NCBI GenBank assembly: GCA_905215405.1
Contig: CAJMQE010000143.1
Coordinates: forward strand, 1 to 5,781
Direction: 5' to 3'
DNA: 5,781 nt
DNA from: an uncultured bacterium
GTDB taxonomy: Bacteria; Bacillota; Clostridia; Lachnospirales; Lachnospiraceae
The notes below the pieces were generated by a model. That model saw only the letters and a list, made by a program, of their open reading frames with translations, was not told where the DNA came from and did no database searches. This document shows positions 1 through 5,781 of the stretch, one piece after another (the first letter of the stretch is position 1; each line of letters starts with the position of its first letter). Made by a program: the position numbers and the translations under genes.

Positions 1-2336
1 ACAATGACAACAGAAATGGTCAGGGCGGTTATAACAGAAACAATGACAACAGAAACGGTCAGGGCGGTTATAACAGAAACAATGACAACAGAAATGGTCA
101 GGGCGGTTATAACAGAAACAATGACAACAGAAATGGTCAGGGCGGTTATAACAGAAATAATGACAACAGAAATGGTCAGGGCGGTTATAACAGAAACAAT
201 GATAACAGAAATGGCCAGGGCGGTTATAACAGAAACAATGACAACAGAAATGGTCAGGGCGGTTATAACAGAAATAATGACAACAGAAACGGTCAGGGCG
301 GTTATAATAGAAATGGCCAGGGTGGATATAATAACAGAAATAATGATAACAGAAATCAGAATGGCAACAATCGTCGTCATGATAACCATGATTCATCAAT
401 GGCAACAGATGTTTTCGTAACAAAGCCAGAAAGCAGAAGAGCTGAAAGCAGAAGAAACGAAAAGACAGATAAGAACAGAAGAGATAATAAGGATTCAAGA
501 GAAAATACAAAATTTGTAAGTCATTTTCTTCCTAAAAAACCTGTTCATCATCAGAAACCAGTAGAGAAGAAAGAAGATACAATTAAGACAATCGTTCTTC
601 CTGATACTCTTACAATCAAGGAACTTGCTGATAAGATGAAGATTCAGCCATCTGTTATTGTTAAGAAACTCTTCCTTCAGGGAAAAGTCGTAACAATCAA
701 TCAGGATCTTGACTTTGATACAGCAGAAGAAATTGCACTTGAATACAATTGTATCTGTGAACATGAAATTAAGATCGATTATATTGCTGAACTGTTAAAA
801 GAAGAAGAGGAAGATCCTGCAACTCTCGTAGCACGACCACCAGTTGTCTGTGTTATGGGTCATGTCGATCATGGTAAGACTTCACTTCTGGATGCGATCC
901 GTTCAACACATGTAACAACAAGAGAATCAGGCGGTATCACACAGCACATTGGTGCTTATACAGTTGATTGTAAAGGACAGCAGATCACATTCCTTGATAC
1001 TCCAGGACATGAAGCGTTTACAGCAATGCGTATGCGTGGTGCTCAGTCTACTGATATTGCAATCCTTGTTGTTGCAGCTGATGATGGTGTTATGCCACAG
1101 ACAGTAGAAGCTATCAATCATGCAAAGGCAGCCGGAATTGAAATCATCGTTGCAATTAATAAGATCGATAAACCAAATGCAAACATTGAAAAAGTAAAAC
1201 AGGAATTGACAGAATACGAACTGATTCCAGAAGACTGGGGCGGAAGTACAATTTTCGTACCTGTTTCAGCTCATACAAAAGAAGGTATTGATACACTTCT
1301 TGAAATGATTACATTAACAGCTGAAATCTGTGAATTAAAAGCAAATCCTAACAGAAATGCAAGAGGACTTGTACTCGAAGCCAAACTGGATAAAGGTAAA
1401 GGTGTTGTTGCTACTGTTCTTGTACAGAAAGGTACTCTTCATGTTGGAGATTATGTTGCAGCCGGTGCAAGTCATGGTAAGATTCGTGCTATGATAGATG
1501 ATAAGGGCAGAAGAGTAAAATCTGCTGGTCCATCTACTCCAGTAGAAGTACAGGGCTTAAATGATGTTCCAAATGCAGGCGAAATTATCGTTGCAGTTGA
1601 AAATGAAAAAGAAGCCAGAAACTTTGCAGAAACATTTATCAGAGAAGGCAGAGAAAAGCTTCTTGATGATACAAAAGCAAAATTATCACTGGATGATCTG
1701 TTTGATCAGATCAAAGCTGGTAATGTTAAGGAACTTGGCCTGATCGTTAAGGCTGATGTTCAGGGTTCAGTAGAAGCAGTAAAACAGAGTCTGGTTAAGT
1801 TATCAAATGATGAAGTTGCCGTTAAGATCATTCATGGTGGTGTTGGTAACATCAATGAATCTGATGTAACTCTGGCTTCTGCATCAAATGCAATTATCAT
1901 CGGTTTCAATGTTAAACCTGATAATCAGGCAAGAATCGTTGCTGATACAGAAAAAGTTGATATCAGACTTTACAGTGTCATTTACAATGCAATTGAAGAT
2001 GTTCAGGCAGCGTTAAATGGTATGCTTGAACCAATCTTTGAAGAACAGGTAATTGGTCATGTAGAAATCAGACAGATCTTCAAGGCTTCCGGTATTGGTA
2101 ATATCGCTGGTGCACTTGTTGTTGATGGTCGTGTAACGAAGAAGTCCAAGGTAAGAATCACAAGAGATGACAAACAGATCTTCGAAGGTGATCTTGCAAC
2201 TCTGAAGAGATTTAAAGATGAAGTAAAAGAAGTAAAAGCAGGTTATGAATGTGGTCTTGTATTTGCTGGATTTGATGACATCAAAGAAGGCGATATGATT
2301 GAAGCATATGAAATGGTAGAAGTACCAAGAAAGTAA
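1..2336 (+). CDS. infB: Translation initiation factor IF-2, 5'-truncated by the window edge
   Basis: IF-2 is the cytoplasmic GTPase that brings fMet-tRNA to the 30S subunit and promotes subunit joining. The frame is open from the first complete codon (base 3) to TAA at 2334-2336, giving 777 visible residues; the true start lies upstream. Residues 1-115 or so are NDNRNGQGGYNRN-type repeats, followed by a basic Arg/Lys/Asn-rich linker. The IF2_N domain is at about 197-249. The G domain has GHVDHGKT (286-293), GGIT (310-313), DTPGH (332-336), NKID (386-389) and SAH (422-424, where SAK is more usual). The EF-Tu-like domain II starts near 452, the IF-2-specific domain III spans about 561-667, and the C-terminal fMet-tRNA-binding domain (683-777) contains GYECG. 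Met at base 399 is internal: the frame continues upstream without a stop, the repeats read naturally in it, and no Shine-Dalgarno precedes that ATG. The core is confident; the start and full length cannot be seen. Confidence 0.97.
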   Translation, partial: NDNRNGQGGYNRNNDNRNGQGGYNRNNDNRNGQGGYNRNNDNRNGQGGYNRNNDNRNGQGGYNRNNDNRNGQGGYNRNNDNRNGQGGYNRNNDNRNGQGGYNRNGQGGYNNRNNDNRNQNGNNRRHDNHDSSMATDVFVTKPESRRAESRRNEKTDKNRRDNKDSRENTKFVSHFLPKKPVHHQKPVEKKEDTIKTIVLPDTLTIKELADKMKIQPSVIVKKLFLQGKVVTINQDLDFDTAEEIALEYNCICEHEIKIDYIAELLKEEEEDPATLVARPPVVCVMGHVDHGKTSLLDAIRSTHVTTRESGGITQHIGAYTVDCKGQQITFLDTPGHEAFTAMRMRGAQSTDIAILVVAADDGVMPQTVEAINHAKAAGIEIIVAINKIDKPNANIEKVKQELTEYELIPEDWGGSTIFVPVSAHTKEGIDTLLEMITLTAEICELKANPNRNARGLVLEAKLDKGKGVVATVLVQKGTLHVGDYVAAGASHGKIRAMIDDKGRRVKSAGPSTPVEVQGLNDVPNAGEIIVAVENEKEARNFAETFIREGREKLLDDTKAKLSLDDLFDQIKAGNVKELGLIVKADVQGSVEAVKQSLVKLSNDEVAVKIIHGGVGNINESDVTLASASNAIIIGFNVKPDNQARIVADTEKVDIRLYSVIYNAIEDVQAALNGMLEPIFEEQVIGHVEIRQIFKASGIGNIAGALVVDGRVTKKSKVRITRDDKQIFEGDLATLKRFKDEVKEVKAGYECGLVFAGFDDIKEGDMIEAYEMVEVPRK
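3..341 (+). repeat. 39-bp in-frame tandem repeat coding the IF-2 N-terminal extension
   Basis: Eight complete head-to-tail 39-base units run at 3-41, 42-80, 81-119, 120-158, 159-197, 198-236, 237-275 and 276-314. Each reads NDNRNGQGGYNRN in the infB frame. A shortened ninth unit (315-341, GQGGYNNRN) lacks the leading NDNRN, and degenerate NDNRNQNGNN sequence follows to about 371. Every difference among the eight full units is a third-position, synonymous change (AAC/AAT, GAC/GAT, GGT/GGC). The array begins at the window edge, so the total number of units is unknown. Each unit carries two Arg, one Asp and one Tyr, so the segment is basic, low in hydrophobics and almost certainly disordered. 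Confidence 0.96.
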
Positions 2337-2354
2337 GCTGTTAGATTTATAGAG

Positions 2355-2409
2355 TGATTAATATATGATAATGTTTGTACCTGGTACGGACATTATCATT
2401 TATTATTCA
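2355..2409 (+). other. Long imperfect hairpin in the infB-rbfA gap
   Basis: The core arms ATGATAATGT (2365-2374) and ACATTATCAT (2390-2399) are exact reverse complements. Inside them the pairing continues through two U-G wobbles and GUAC/GUAC (2377-2380 with 2384-2387) to a CUG triloop. Outside them, 2359-2363 pairs with 2401-2405 and 2355-2357 with 2407-2409, separated by single T-T mismatches, for 24 pairs in all. The T-rich 3' side is interrupted by A and C and there is no clean U-run, so a full terminator is unlikely. The rbfA ribosome binding site begins a few bases after the stem and is not enclosed by it. An RNA processing site, a partial attenuator or a palindromic mobile remnant would all fit. 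The structure is clear; the role is not. Confidence 0.75.
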
Positions 2410-2429
2410 AAAAAGAAAGGACTTAGTGT

Positions 2430-2792
2430 ATGAGAAAAAATAGTATTAAAAATACCAGAATTAATGGTGAAGTCCAGAGAGAATTAAGTAATATCATCCG
2501 TAGTGAGATCAAAGATCCACGTGTCAATCCACTTACTTCAGTTGTAACAGTGGAAGTTGCACCGGATTTAAAGAGCTGTAAAGCTTATATCAGTGTACTT
2601 GGTAACGAACAGTCACAGAAAGATACACTTGCAGGCCTTAAAAAGGCTGAGGGATTTATCAGAACAAAGCTTGCCAAAACTGTGAATCTTCGTAATACAC
2701 CGGAAATTAAATTCATCCTGGACCAGTCTATTGAATATGGTGTTAATATGTCTAAATTAATCGATCAGGTTAATAAGGGCACACAAGAATAA
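2430..2792 (+). CDS. rbfA: 30S ribosome-binding factor RbfA
   Basis: RbfA binds the 30S subunit during late assembly, near the 5'-terminal helix of 16S rRNA, and is needed for 16S maturation and cold adaptation. The 120-residue product has the normal length for the family and its single KH-like fold. Visible hallmarks are the N-terminal helix ending in IKDPRV (residues 27-32), the strand VEVAPDLKSCKAYISVLG (41-58), and the C-terminal signature running from IKFILDQS through YGVNMSKLIDQV (93-114). The ATG at 2430 has a good Shine-Dalgarno, AGAAAGGA (2414-2421), eight bases upstream. The gene follows infB after 93 bases containing a long hairpin, the widest gap in the operon, and precedes nrnA by 24 bases. 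The infB-rbfA order is conserved across bacteria and supports the call. Confidence 0.96.
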   Translation: MRKNSIKNTRINGEVQRELSNIIRSEIKDPRVNPLTSVVTVEVAPDLKSCKAYISVLGNEQSQKDTLAGLKKAEGFIRTKLAKTVNLRNTPEIKFILDQSIEYGVNMSKLIDQVNKGTQE

Positions 2793-2816
2793 GGATATAT
2801 AAAGAGGTGTTCATTT

Positions 2817-3776
2817 ATGGACTTAGCAAAAGAACTTTCTAATGCAGTACGAGTAGGTATTACAGGGCATGTAAGACCAGATGGCGACTGTGTTGGTTCG
2901 GTCATGGGGCTGTACAATTATATTACAGCCAATATGCCGGAAATTATGGTTGATGTATATCTTGAGCAACCTGGGAAAGAATTTGAATATATTCGAAATT
3001 TTGATAAAATCAAAAATACTGCAGGCGAGGACGTGGAATATGATATATTCTTCGTCCTTGACTGTAGTGATACAGAAAGAATTCGTCCATTTGCAAAATA
3101 TTTTCATCAGGCGAAAAAGACGATCTGTATCGATCATCATATCAGTAATATTCAGTATGCAGATGTAAATGTTGTTGATCCAAAGGCTAGTTCCTCCTGT
3201 GAAGTGCTCTACACGGTGCTAGAGGAAGAACTGATCGATCGTCCGGTCGCAGAATGCCTTTATACGGGAATTATCCACGATACAGGGGTATTTAAATACA
3301 GCTGTACATCTGCCAGAACGATGGGGATTGCCGGAAAACTTATGGAAAAAGGAATTCCATATTCTGATATTATTGATAATAGTTTTTATAAAAAGACTTA
3401 TGTACAGAATCAAATTCTTGGCAGGGCTTTACTGGAAAGTGTATTGTTTTATGATGGAAAATGTATCTTCTCAGTAGTATCAGAAGAGGAAATGCAGTTT
3501 TACGGTGTTGATGGGAAACAACTTGGTGGCGTTATTGAACAGCTTCGCTTGACAGAAGGCGTGGAAGTCGCCATTTTCCTTTATCAGATCGGAATCAATG
3601 AATATAAAGTCAGTATGCGTTCTAAGAATTATATTGATGTCAGCAGGATAGCAGTATATTTTGGTGGTGGTGGTCATGTGAGAGCAGCTGGATTTTCTGC
3701 ACACGGAACCGTTTATGATATCATCAATAATATTGGTGCACAGCTTGAATTACAGTTCGAGCCTGAAAAAGCCTGA
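2817..3776 (+). CDS. nrnA: DHH-family oligoribonuclease / pAp phosphatase NrnA
   Basis: NrnA-type enzymes degrade 2-5 nt RNA fragments from the end of mRNA decay and hydrolyse 3'-phosphoadenosine 5'-phosphate (pAp) to AMP, using Mn2+ in the cytoplasm. The 319-residue length fits the family. The DHH domain shows GHVRPDGDCVGS (17-28) with metal-ligand candidates H18, D22 and D24, then D82 in LDCSD, the namesake DHH at 106-108, and D155 in GIIHDTG (151-157). The C-terminal DHHA1 domain has GGGGHVRAAG (283-292), the substrate-binding glycine motif. All key residues are present. The ATG at 2817 follows a strong AAAGAGGTG ribosome binding site (2801-2809). It sits 24 bases after rbfA and 17 before truB, the usual Firmicutes position. 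Such genes are often annotated as RecJ-like; the short length and lack of extra domains favour NrnA. Which activity dominates in vivo cannot be read from the sequence. Confidence 0.93.
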   Translation: MDLAKELSNAVRVGITGHVRPDGDCVGSVMGLYNYITANMPEIMVDVYLEQPGKEFEYIRNFDKIKNTAGEDVEYDIFFVLDCSDTERIRPFAKYFHQAKKTICIDHHISNIQYADVNVVDPKASSSCEVLYTVLEEELIDRPVAECLYTGIIHDTGVFKYSCTSARTMGIAGKLMEKGIPYSDIIDNSFYKKTYVQNQILGRALLESVLFYDGKCIFSVVSEEEMQFYGVDGKQLGGVIEQLRLTEGVEVAIFLYQIGINEYKVSMRSKNYIDVSRIAVYFGGGGHVRAAGFSAHGTVYDIINNIGAQLELQFEPEKA

Positions 3777-3778
3777 CT

Positions 3779-3796
3779 TAGGAGTTATGAATAGTG
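3779..3796 (+). promoter_or_regulatory. Ribosome binding site and GTG start of truB
   Basis: TAGGAG (3779-3784) lies nine bases before GTG at 3794, an ideal spacing. An in-frame TGA at 3788-3790 rules out a longer protein. The nearer ATG at 3787 is in another frame, only two bases from the Shine-Dalgarno, and reads just four codons before TAA at 3799-3801, so it is not the truB start. The GTG start puts NGIINVYKEKGFTSHD at the protein's N-terminus, as expected for TruB. Confidence 0.85.
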
Positions 3797-4726
3797 ATTA
3801 ATGGAATTATAAATGTATACAAAGAAAAAGGGTTTACATCCCATGATGTAGTTGCAAAACTGCGTGGTATCTTTCATCAGAAAAAAATAGGGCATACAGG
3901 AACACTGGATCCTGATGCAGTTGGAGTATTACCAGTCTGTCTTGGCCGTGGTACCAAGCTCTGTGATATGCTGACGGACAAAGATAAAGTGTATGAAGCG
4001 GTCATGCTGCTGGGAAAAACTACGGATACGCAGGATGTGTCAGGTAAGGTCCTGACAGAAGCTGCTGTGAACGTGGAAGCCAGAACAGTGGTTGAAACAA
4101 TTGAAAGCTTTATTGGTGAATACGATCAGGTTCCACCTATGTATTCTGCATTAAAGCACAATGGAAAAAAACTCTATGAACTGGCCCGTGCTGGTATTGA
4201 GGTTGAGAGAAAACCAAGAACAGTACAGATCAAATCCATTCTGATCAATGAAATGAATCTGGATGACAGCGATGAAAAAACGGTGACATTTACAGTTGAA
4301 TGCAGCAAAGGAACCTATATCAGGACATTGTGCCAGGATGTAGGGGAAAAACTGGGTTGTGGAGCCTGCATGAAGTCCCTCAAAAGAACCAGAGTCAGTG
4401 AATTCTGTGTGAAGGACAGTCTGACACTCGAACAGATCGAAAAATATGTAGCAAATGGTGAAATCGGAAACTATATTAAATCCGTTGATGCCATGTTCCC
4501 TGATTATACTAAAATTGTTGTCGGTGATGATTTTAGTAAGCTTATTTATAATGGAAATCAGTTCCCAGTAACATGTGTTGAAGAAACACCGGAAATCTGC
4601 GATTTAGAGATGGTACGTGTCTACGATACCGGCGCAAGATTTATCGGAATCTACAAACTGGAAGGGGAAATGTTCAAACCTGTTAAGATTTTTTATGACA
4701 GTGAACAGAACGAAAATACAAAGTGA
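3794..4726 (+). CDS. truB: tRNA pseudouridine-55 synthase TruB
   Basis: TruB converts uridine 55 in the T-loop of most tRNAs to pseudouridine and also acts as a tRNA-folding chaperone. The 310-residue product starts with NGIINVYKEKGFTSHDVV (3-20), the TruB N-terminal motif. The catalytic Asp is D39 in GHTGTLDPDAVGVLP (33-47). Further family blocks are GKTTDTQDVSG (74-84), VPPMYSALKHNGKKLYELAR (113-132) and CSKGTYIRTLCQDVG (170-184). The last ~70 residues (about 240-306) fit the small C-terminal RNA-binding, PUA-like domain. Translation starts at GTG, fixed by a well-spaced TAGGAG and an in-frame stop just upstream. The gene lies 17 bases after nrnA and 30 before ribF, consistent with one transcript. 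No key residue is missing. Confidence 0.97.
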   Translation: MINGIINVYKEKGFTSHDVVAKLRGIFHQKKIGHTGTLDPDAVGVLPVCLGRGTKLCDMLTDKDKVYEAVMLLGKTTDTQDVSGKVLTEAAVNVEARTVVETIESFIGEYDQVPPMYSALKHNGKKLYELARAGIEVERKPRTVQIKSILINEMNLDDSDEKTVTFTVECSKGTYIRTLCQDVGEKLGCGACMKSLKRTRVSEFCVKDSLTLEQIEKYVANGEIGNYIKSVDAMFPDYTKIVVGDDFSKLIYNGNQFPVTCVEETPEICDLEMVRVYDTGARFIGIYKLEGEMFKPVKIFYDSEQNENTK

Positions 4727-4737
4727 AAGAAACTATT

Positions 4738-4759
4738 GAAAGGTGCGTGAACGAAAGTG
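4738..4759 (+). promoter_or_regulatory. Ribosome binding site and GTG start of ribF
   Basis: GAAAGGTG (4738-4745) matches the Shine-Dalgarno with one mismatch and lies 11 bases before GTG at 4757, slightly far. An in-frame TGA at 4748-4750 blocks any longer start. The next in-frame ATG (codon 56) falls after the essential GKFDGVHIGH motif, so GTG at 4757 is the only sensible start. The weaker site and GTG start suggest modest translation of ribF compared with rbfA or nrnA. Confidence 0.75.
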
Positions 4760-5680
4760 GACTATATACATAATACAGATGATTTCTGTTTTGACAGAGC
4801 TTCCGTCGTAACATTAGGAAAATTTGACGGCGTTCACATAGGTCACCAGAAACTAATTGCAAAGGTGCTTGAAAAAGCGGAGGAATACAATTGTCAGAGT
4901 GTTGTCTTTACATTTGACAGAATGCCTTTGAAGATATGTCCTGCATCTCAGCAATATTATATAACAGTCAACAGTGAGAAAAGAGAAATTGTAGAAGATC
5001 TTGGTGTTGATGTCATGATCGAATATCCTTTTAGCGAAAAATTCATGAACATGGATGCAGAGGAATTCATCAGCGAGATTCTTGTAAAGCAGCTGCATAC
5101 GAAATGCATCGTGGCCGGACCAGACTGCTCTTTTGGAAAAGACAAAGCAGGGAATGCTCAAATGCTCATAGATCTGTCAGAAAAGTACGGATATGAGACA
5201 ATTGTTCTTGAAAAAGAGAAATATGAAGACCGAGAGATCAGTAGTACATTTGTAAGAGAAGAATTAAAGATCGGCCATATGGAAACAGTAAATATGCTGC
5301 TTGGCAGACCATATTCGGTGAAAGGCGTTATTGTCAGAGGCAATCAGATCGGTCGTACGATTGAAATCCCGACAGTTAATATCTATCCACCGGAAAGTAA
5401 GATCCTTCCGCCAAATGGCGTATATGCTTCTGAAACAATCGTAAAGGGCATTAAATATCTGGGTATAACCAATATTGGGACAAAACCGACGATTACAGAC
5501 AAAAAGCAGATCAGCGTAGAAACGTTTTTATTCGATTTTAATGAAGATGTTTACGGTGAAACGATTGAGGTATTTTTGAAGCATTTTCAACGGCCGGAGA
5601 TGAAGTTCGACTCAGTGGAAAGCCTCAGCAAACAGATGAAGCAGGATGTTGCTTTCACCAAAGAAATGTTTATGATTTAA
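4757..5680 (+). CDS. ribF: Bifunctional riboflavin kinase / FAD synthetase RibF
   Basis: RibF phosphorylates riboflavin to FMN and then adenylates FMN to FAD. The 307-residue length is standard for the two-domain bacterial enzyme. The N-terminal FMN adenylyltransferase domain shows TLGKFDGVHIGHQKL (19-33), the HxGH nucleotidyl-transfer motif, and ISSTFVRE (161-168), the second ATP-binding signature. The C-terminal flavokinase domain shows GVIVRGNQIGRTIEIPTVNI (190-209), GVYAS (221-225), NIGTKPTIT (239-247) and VETFLFDF (254-261), the last carrying the likely catalytic-base Glu255. In the PTAN region the sequence is IEIPTVN: Glu203 stands where Gly is usual and Val replaces Ala, so the ATP-site edge is slightly atypical. 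No RFN riboswitch precedes it, as expected inside this operon. It is the last gene before the terminator; rpsO, a common next neighbour, is not seen here. Confidence 0.96.
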   Translation: MDYIHNTDDFCFDRASVVTLGKFDGVHIGHQKLIAKVLEKAEEYNCQSVVFTFDRMPLKICPASQQYYITVNSEKREIVEDLGVDVMIEYPFSEKFMNMDAEEFISEILVKQLHTKCIVAGPDCSFGKDKAGNAQMLIDLSEKYGYETIVLEKEKYEDREISSTFVREELKIGHMETVNMLLGRPYSVKGVIVRGNQIGRTIEIPTVNIYPPESKILPPNGVYASETIVKGIKYLGITNIGTKPTITDKKQISVETFLFDFNEDVYGETIEVFLKHFQRPEMKFDSVESLSKQMKQDVAFTKEMFMI

Positions 5681-5702
5681 TCGTATAGAAGTAAAAAGAA
5701 AC

Positions 5703-5737
5703 AAAAGCAGGAGAGAGCAATCTTTTCTGCTTTTTTT
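5703..5737 (+). terminator. Rho-independent terminator after ribF
   Basis: Bases 5703-5716 pair with 5721-5734 in a 14-bp stem (two G-U wobbles in the upper half) closed by a GCAA tetraloop of the GNRA type. The 3' arm runs directly into a T-run (5731-5737) that doubles as the lower stem. It begins 22 bases after the ribF stop and should end the whole infB-ribF transcript. Confidence 0.93.
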
Positions 5738-5740
5738 ATT

Positions 5741-5781
5741 GTGCGCCTGGCGGCGCACGTTTCTAATGGGTGAAAGTCCTT
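5741..5781 (+). mobile_element. 5' end of a group II intron, probably class C (truncated by the window)
   Basis: The segment opens with GTGCG, the GUGYG 5' boundary of group II introns. GTGCGCC (5741-5747) pairs with GGCGCAC (5752-5758) around a TGGC loop, fitting the first hairpin of domain I. GGGTGAAAGTCC (5768-5779) matches the GGGUGAGAGUCC segment at nearly the same distance from the start in the Oceanobacillus iheyensis class C intron, as I recall that sequence. Class C introns characteristically insert just downstream of intrinsic terminators, and this one begins six bases after the stem of one. Only 41 bases are visible, so the ribozyme core, the reverse transcriptase gene and the 3' end cannot be assessed. 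Confidence 0.82.

Noticed and set aside
3..341. CRISPR-like direct repeats
   Set aside because: The units are strictly head-to-tail with no spacers between them, keep a multiple-of-three length and code for a continuous protein segment.
399..401. Possible internal start giving a short IF-2 form of 645 residues
   Set aside because: E. coli IF-2 has internal starts, but here no purine-rich Shine-Dalgarno lies in the 20 bases before this ATG, and the frame is continuous with the repeats upstream.
4..420. Open + strand frame reading MTTEMVRAVITET-type repeats
   Set aside because: It is the +1 shadow of the infB repeat array. A 39-base unit keeps every frame in phase, so an open shadow is expected. 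Changes silent in the infB frame become Met/Thr and similar replacements here. Two antisense frames stay open through the unit for the same reason.
2341..2372. Possible internal promoter for rbfA (TTAGAT, 17 bases, TATGAT)
   Set aside because: The -10-like hexamer is decent, but the -35 match is poor, and the hexamer is part of the AT-rich hairpin arm. I cannot support a promoter from this alone.
2823..3140. Antisense open frames opposite infB, nrnA and ribF
   Set aside because: They are short, lie entirely opposite well-identified genes, show no recognisable domains, and are composed as expected for reverse-strand shadows.
5681..5781. Expected rpsO gene after ribF
   Set aside because: No ribosomal protein S15 start is visible. 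The space holds a terminator and the start of an intron. The gene may lie beyond the window or elsewhere in the genome.

Overview
The window covers the end of a translation and RNA-maturation operon, all on the + strand: infB (cut at its 5' end) - rbfA - nrnA - truB - ribF. A strong intrinsic terminator follows, and then what looks like the first 41 bases of a group II intron. This order is the conserved tail of the nusA-infB operon of Firmicutes. The AT-rich composition, the GTG starts, the NrnA gene between rbfA and truB, and the wording of the proteins suggest a gut-type Clostridia. Lachnospiraceae is my best guess, but this is an inference and not a species call.

Layout. Bases 1-2336 are infB without its start codon. 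Its first ~340 bases are a 39-bp tandem array (eight full units plus a shortened one) coding for an Asn/Gly/Arg/Tyr-rich disordered extension ahead of an ordinary IF-2 core. Bases 2337-2429 are the only sizeable gap between genes and hold a long, nearly perfect hairpin. Then come rbfA (2430-2792), nrnA (2817-3776), truB (3794-4726) and ribF (4757-5680), separated by gaps of only 17-30 bases. Both truB and ribF start with GTG. A 14-bp GCAA-loop terminator lies at 5703-5737. Six bases after its stem, at 5741, a sequence begins that matches the 5' end of bacterial class C group II introns, which are known to insert behind such terminators.

How the genes fit together. IF-2 places initiator tRNA on the 30S subunit. 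RbfA matures the 30S subunit around the 5' end of 16S rRNA. NrnA clears 2-5 nt RNA fragments and pAp. TruB makes pseudouridine 55 in tRNA. RibF makes FMN and FAD. The core genes are ordinary housekeeping genes and I see no new defence or metabolic system here. The parts worth a second look are the repeat-built IF-2 extension, the infB-rbfA hairpin and the intron at the operon terminator.
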